Source: Moniliophthora roreri
Taxonomy: Eukaryota > Basidiomycota > Agaricomycetes > Agaricales > Marasmiaceae
Direction of reading: 5' to 3'
NCBI GenBank assembly: GCA_001466705.2
Contig: LATX02000202.1
Coordinates: forward strand, 186,001-250,000
DNA length: 64,000 nt
The translations under genes and the position numbers were made by a program. The notes under the pieces are model-generated. The model was not told where the DNA came from. It was given only the letters and a program-made list of their open reading frames with translations, and made no database searches. Position 1 is the first letter of the stretch; every line of letters begins with the position of its first letter. Positions 59,677 through 64,000 of the stretch are shown here, piece after piece.

Positions 59677-61958
59677 TCATTCTACCCATTCGACATTGTC
59701 CGCAAGTTGATCCCAATTCTCCGCTATAGGTTTATACTTTCTTCCATTCTTGTACGCCGCCTGCATCCTCATCCAGACAGACCTATGCACTTTTACGCTT
59801 TCAGTCGGCATTGGCTCGGGAATACGCCGACCATGTGCCCAGTTGATCCCCAACCGCGTTCTCAGAGAACCACTAGTGCTCTTGAGAAGCGGAATGACTT
59901 CGAGGAACCACCAGAAATACGATATGCTGAGTTGATCATATACTGGGGAAAGTGCGTCTGCGAGTTCGCGCTGCTCTTCTGTCTCGGAGTGCTCGCTTTC
60001 GTCGACAACAGTCGACGTCGAGGAGCTGGTACGGTCGCGATGATGATTGTTCTCCTCCTCCTCCTCCTCCTCCTCCTCCTCTTTCTTTGAGCCATATCCA
60101 AAGAGCCACGAGAAGAAACCAGGTTTAGATTTCGCGAGTTCGACTTCTTCCCGGGTTTGGATGACGCTAACTCCAGGAACGATAGGAAGTGGTTTGGGCC
60201 TTTCCAATACTTCTGGGTATAGTGCGTCTGGATCCATACCAAGCCTCTCTCGCAGAAGCTTGACGTTGAACATGATACCGCTGTTGGTCCTAAAGCATTC
60301 ACGGATCATCCATCGAAGTGGAATCCTAGCGAGAGTATATTTCGTGTTGTTCTCGACAGAACCGCCTCCGACGTCTATCCCCCCCCAATAAACCATCAGG
60401 AGGAATGTTCTCCAATTAGTCGGAAATAACAACTTACCGCAGTGACAGCCTGCGAACCACACCTAATCCAGAAGCCATATATATGATCAGTATTATCTTC
60501 AAAGAAGCGGAATAGTAATTTAGAGCTTACCTCTTGAATGTTGGTCATTCGATCTCGGACCTTGCTATACTTTTGCTTCAATGCTTTCGCGGCAAGTTTA
60601 GGATCGACGCTGTTGGTTCTCTTCAGAGCTTTCTTGAGCCCTTTGGGTTTGGTCCCCGTCGACTCTGCATCATCTCCGGTTGGATGGTCATCGTGACAAT
60701 GTGCTTCGGGTTGAATCTCCCCCTCCTCGCGATGACACATGTTGGCTTTGAACTTTGCTCGCCTTTCATCGAGAGCCACAGCATGCCTAAAAGTGCGGAC
60801 GATATGATTGTCGGCAGTGAATGGTAAATGTCTAGGGATAAGGCCAACGGAATCGACTGTGTCCCTAATTAAATTCTCATGCGTTAGCTTTTCGGAAAGG
60901 ATTGTGGAAGTAACACGGAAAAAACTAACCAGACACCGAGGAACTCAATGTCAACGTCTGTGGAAAAGGCATGTTTGAAAGCTTGGGCGTCGTGTTTACT
61001 GAATTCGGGGTCGGAGTACATTTTGTATGCAAAGGGAACTTGCTGATGATTGCAAGCCGGAAGGATCCCGACCTTGTGAATCATACCCGCAAGACTAGAG
61101 ATCAAAAAAAAAAAAAAAAAAAAAATGAGCGTGATGTACATGAGTTACGATGAAGTGGAACGTTCGTACCAGCGAGCTGTATAAGCACCACGCGAAAAGC
61201 CAAAGATACAGATACGATCGCCTTCGGAGTCTAGCCGGGAAAGAGTCAATACGAAGATCGGACACGCATGAGGATATCATGAACACATACAGTTCTGCAT
61301 CAGAAATTCGTATCCATCTGTGAAGCATTAGTGGCTGTACGAGGCTTCAAGCGGAAGAGAAGAGCATACCCATGACGTGGGAGTGAAGGTTCCACGCTAC
61401 GCCCATGTCGAGAGTCTAAAGATAAGGCTTCAGTGTGACGCGATAAAAGAGAGTAAAATGCCAGGAGACATACCTTTGAGATGTTATTCATGAGCGGGGT
61501 GATCAATTCCCGAGATGTGTAGGTACCAATGCCAGCCTATGAGGTTCACGGATCAGCCAGCGTACGACCCATAGATATGAAGATGGTAAGCCTACCTGAT
61601 AATAGACCATTTGTTTCTGCCGGTCGTCCTTCTTGAGCAGAGAGAAGAATTCGACGATGCTCGAGTTCTAGGGTTCAATAATGAGTACGAGATTTAAGGA
61701 ATCCTGAACGATGACTTTTATACTAACATCCCTATCAAATCTTGGTACAAAGAATCAGCCGAATGAACAGATAAACAAAAACTGAGCTTGGACTTACTGA
61801 TCACCGGTTCCGTCGAAGCATAGTACAAGCGTACGATTATAGTGTTCCGGGGGGATAATGCTGGAGCCCTCAGCAGAGGGTAAGTATTGATTCAAATCTT
61901 CATGATCTTCTGTCGCGTCAAGAGTTTTCGCGGAGCCATTCATCGTTGAGTGAGGCAT
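59677..61958 (-). CDS. DUF2235 alpha/beta-hydrolase-like protein, array member 3
   Basis: Start MPHSTMNGSAKTLDA at 61958; end ADNVEWVE with TGA at 59677-59679. Exons give HYNRTLVLCFDGTGDQ, NSSIVEFFSLLKKDDRQKQ, MVYYQAGIGTYTSRE, ICIFGFSRGAYTARW (near 61171-61212), GMIHKVGILPACNHQQVPFA, GVW-DTVDSVGLIPRHL, RTFRHAVALDERRAKFKANM, GCHC-DVGGGS, RIPLRWMIRECF. An acidic run of about ten Glu, from a (GAG/CTC) microsatellite at 60050-60085, sits in the C-terminal third. A pure A run at 61107-61124 lies in an intron. All signatures are intact; substrate unknown. Confidence 0.83.
60050..60088. repeat. CTC microsatellite coding for poly-Glu
   Basis: CTC/CTT triplets in tandem, in frame on the minus strand with array member 3. 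Length is likely to vary between strains. Confidence 0.85.
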
Positions 61959-64000
61959 GGGAATGAGTGAGGAGATGATAACGAAAAAAAAAAATGCGTC
62001 TGACCGCCTTTCCTTTATAACCCAAAGCCTTGAGAAGATCTGAATGGGACCCTCATCCTGCTGGAAATGACATGCTGAATGATCATGATCTGATTGCCGA
62101 GGGTGGCCTTAACAATCTATAGACCGTGAACCGAATAGCTTGACATGCAAAATGACGGAGAACCATCGGCAAGTATAAAATCGGCTTTTGAACGATTATT
62201 GGAAGCATTCGAGTCGCGTGAAGCCAACAGCCGGTACAGATCTGTAGATAAGGTAGATAGTCCTCGACGAATTAGCGTTCAGAGATCATGAACGTTCGCA
62301 AAACGTTACCTGAGAAAGAACCGGGTATTCGAGTATACCGGGCGCTATTTCAATTGTGATAGATCGGGTGGAATTAAAGAATCAAAGCTGTCAAGTTCAA
62401 CTCCACAACAGGAAGGGTCATATGCTTGGAATTTGTTTCGAGTTCAAAGCCCGCAGCAGCCCGATTCAGAGAATCGCTGAATATTAGCCAAGAGTAATGC
62501 ATGGGAGATCAGAGAGAGAGAGTAGGCCTCACGTCGAGAAAAGCCAATTGGCCTATTGGACGGAGAAACTTTATCACCAAATGAACTGCGAAGAAAAGAA
62601 AGAAAAGAAAACTGTTTTTTTTGTTTTTTTTTTGCGTCGGGCGCTGCCATCGGTGATTTGTTTCTGCTAATAGATTCGGCATCTACCCCAACTGCCGGAC
62701 TCAATATAGTCTTTAGCATTGTGATTGACAAGAGTTGTTCCCCCAATCCCCACTCGTCAGGTCATCTGGCGTTACATTCTGTTCCACCTGCATGATACGT
62801 CGGTGCGAGACCGGTGATTCAAGTCGTCTGAGTATTAGCGGTATATGGGAGTGTATAGCATCTCGGTTATTGATATATTCCCGAAACTGCTAAAAGCTTT
62901 CGTCTCGCCCATGAGTATGAAGCAGGAAAAAGATCAGTTGGACGTACGTACGTACGTATTAATCGGGACCGACTGACGTACTTTTCTCATTTTAGTCTCC
63001 CGGTAACTCCACATTCAGACTGACGGCCGAGTCGCAGTTGTCCTGTGACCGACTATGTAAGTACTTAATGGATTTCTTCCGAGGCGTCCAAGGAAAAAAG
63101 TATAAGCATCTTACCGAACCATCGGGATTATCAGTCAGCCGTAAGACTGCGAGGGTACTCACTTGTCAACCGTTGTCCAATTGGGGGTTTTCTCTCTCTC
63201 TCTCTTGGTTGTTATATCTCATCAGTCTGATTGCGTTAACCACATAGGAGAAAGCAAAAGCACGGCGTACTTGGGGATGTTTTGTAAACTAGTCAAGTTG
63301 AACAAGGGGAACGTTAGGAAGCGAAATACTTTTTAGGATGACTGACAAAAAGTTTGACACATTGACTAGGCGTCGATCCGTACTCGACCACCGTACAGAA
63401 AGCTTCTCGGAATTATGACCGCTGCTGTGAGGAGAACAAACAGAGTTTCTGTAAAAGCCCACAGCTTACCTTCAAACCCCAAAGCTCGCTACCTCAACTT
63501 CACTACACACGGCTGACGTTGCTAAGGAAAGCTAGGCGAAATTGCGTCACGCGTGAAGAACAGTAATCGAGGTACGTACGTAAATGGATGACGACCGTTG
63601 GCGCCTGAAGCGATTTACGTGGGCTGTCAGACGTACATAGGCGCCAGCATTGATTCACAATCCATGCGGACAGGAACAAACGAGAAAAATAAAACCCTTT
63701 ATTGTTTCTATACAATAACATACGATTTCGGTTTGGGTAGGGCATAAACGAGCGTCTAGAAATGAGCGGAGGGGGGTATTATCCAAGAGTGTACGGTAGC
63801 ATAGAATCGACTCGCGATGAATGATTTGAGGGTCTGGCCCGATAGATACAAAAAAAAAAAAAAAAAAGACAAAGAATGCCCAAGAAACGAGAACCAGCCT
63901 AACGGGAAAAGAGAACGTTGAAAGCAATATGAAGAACGATGAATGATAAAAACTTGAAGAAAACCAATGACACAAGAGAACGAGAAACCAGAGACAGATG
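61959..64000. other. Intergenic DNA with simple repeats
   Basis: No gene supported in 2 kb. Simple repeats include a GTAC/ACGT run at 62942-62957, a CT run at 63189-63205 and an A run at 63849-63867. Confidence 0.4.

Overview
The window looks like nuclear DNA of a filamentous basidiomycete, most likely an agaricomycete. Host genes carry many short introns (about 50-60 nt, GT...AG). The gene families are ones typical of mushrooms: multi-exon P450s, a seven-helix membrane protein with the IWRCY signature, an SRPK-like kinase, a retropepsin-like small protein and DUF2235 hydrolases. No viral, plasmid or bacterial gene organisation is seen. Four single N characters (6069, 18531, 21696, 23135) mark contig joins. 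At three of them the sequence before and after the N is the same stretch repeated, so the apparent tandem duplications there are assembly artefacts.

Left third (1-26962): transposons nested inside transposons. Two copies of one very large DNA element face each other. Copy A runs on the minus strand from a terminus at 16401 to beyond position 1. Copy B runs on the plus strand and ends at 26962. Each encodes pieces of one giant protein. Reading copy A 5' to 3', it has a Ser/Lys-rich start, a Cys/His zinc motif, a transposase-like core (13.7-14.9 kb), a split ubiquitin-peptidase-like module (Cys box at 12.85 kb, His box at 10.1 kb), a PHD-type zinc finger (1.0-1.1 kb) and an SH3/Tudor-like segment (0.6-0.8 kb). 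A Ty3/gypsy retrotransposon (1288-9504, 422-bp LTRs, 5-bp target duplication GCAGT) sits inside copy A. A 650-bp solo LTR (20380-21029, target duplication CAATG) and a further non-coding insert sit inside copy B. The gypsy element has premature stops and a frameshift, but keeps an open 225-codon extra ORF after pol. A 0.74-kb inverted-repeat element with a tRNA-like core lies in the tail of copy B. Between A and B lies a P450 gene cut off by a contig join.

Right two thirds (26963-64000): ordinary host DNA. On the minus strand lie a complete-looking P450 (27.3-29.8 kb), a seven-helix membrane protein (34.0-35.5 kb), an SRPK-like probable pseudokinase with a glycine-zipper tail (37.1-39.3 kb), a class II DAHP synthase of the shikimate pathway (39.5-41.8 kb), an intron-containing tRNA-Met (45.6 kb), a small zinc-finger protein (47.6-48.0 kb) and a tandem array of three DUF2235 hydrolases (52.0-62.0 kb). 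On the plus strand lie a retropepsin-like small protein (30.9 kb), a broken LRR-type gene (31.7-32.8 kb) and an endonuclease III-like DNA glycosylase (50.6-51.6 kb). These genes do not form an obvious pathway cluster; the DUF2235 array is the one clear local expansion.

The most novel signals are the composite transposase/peptidase/PHD element, the extra ORF and self-priming design of the gypsy element, and the degenerate kinase with a glycine-zipper tail. All family assignments come from recognising motifs by eye; no search was run.
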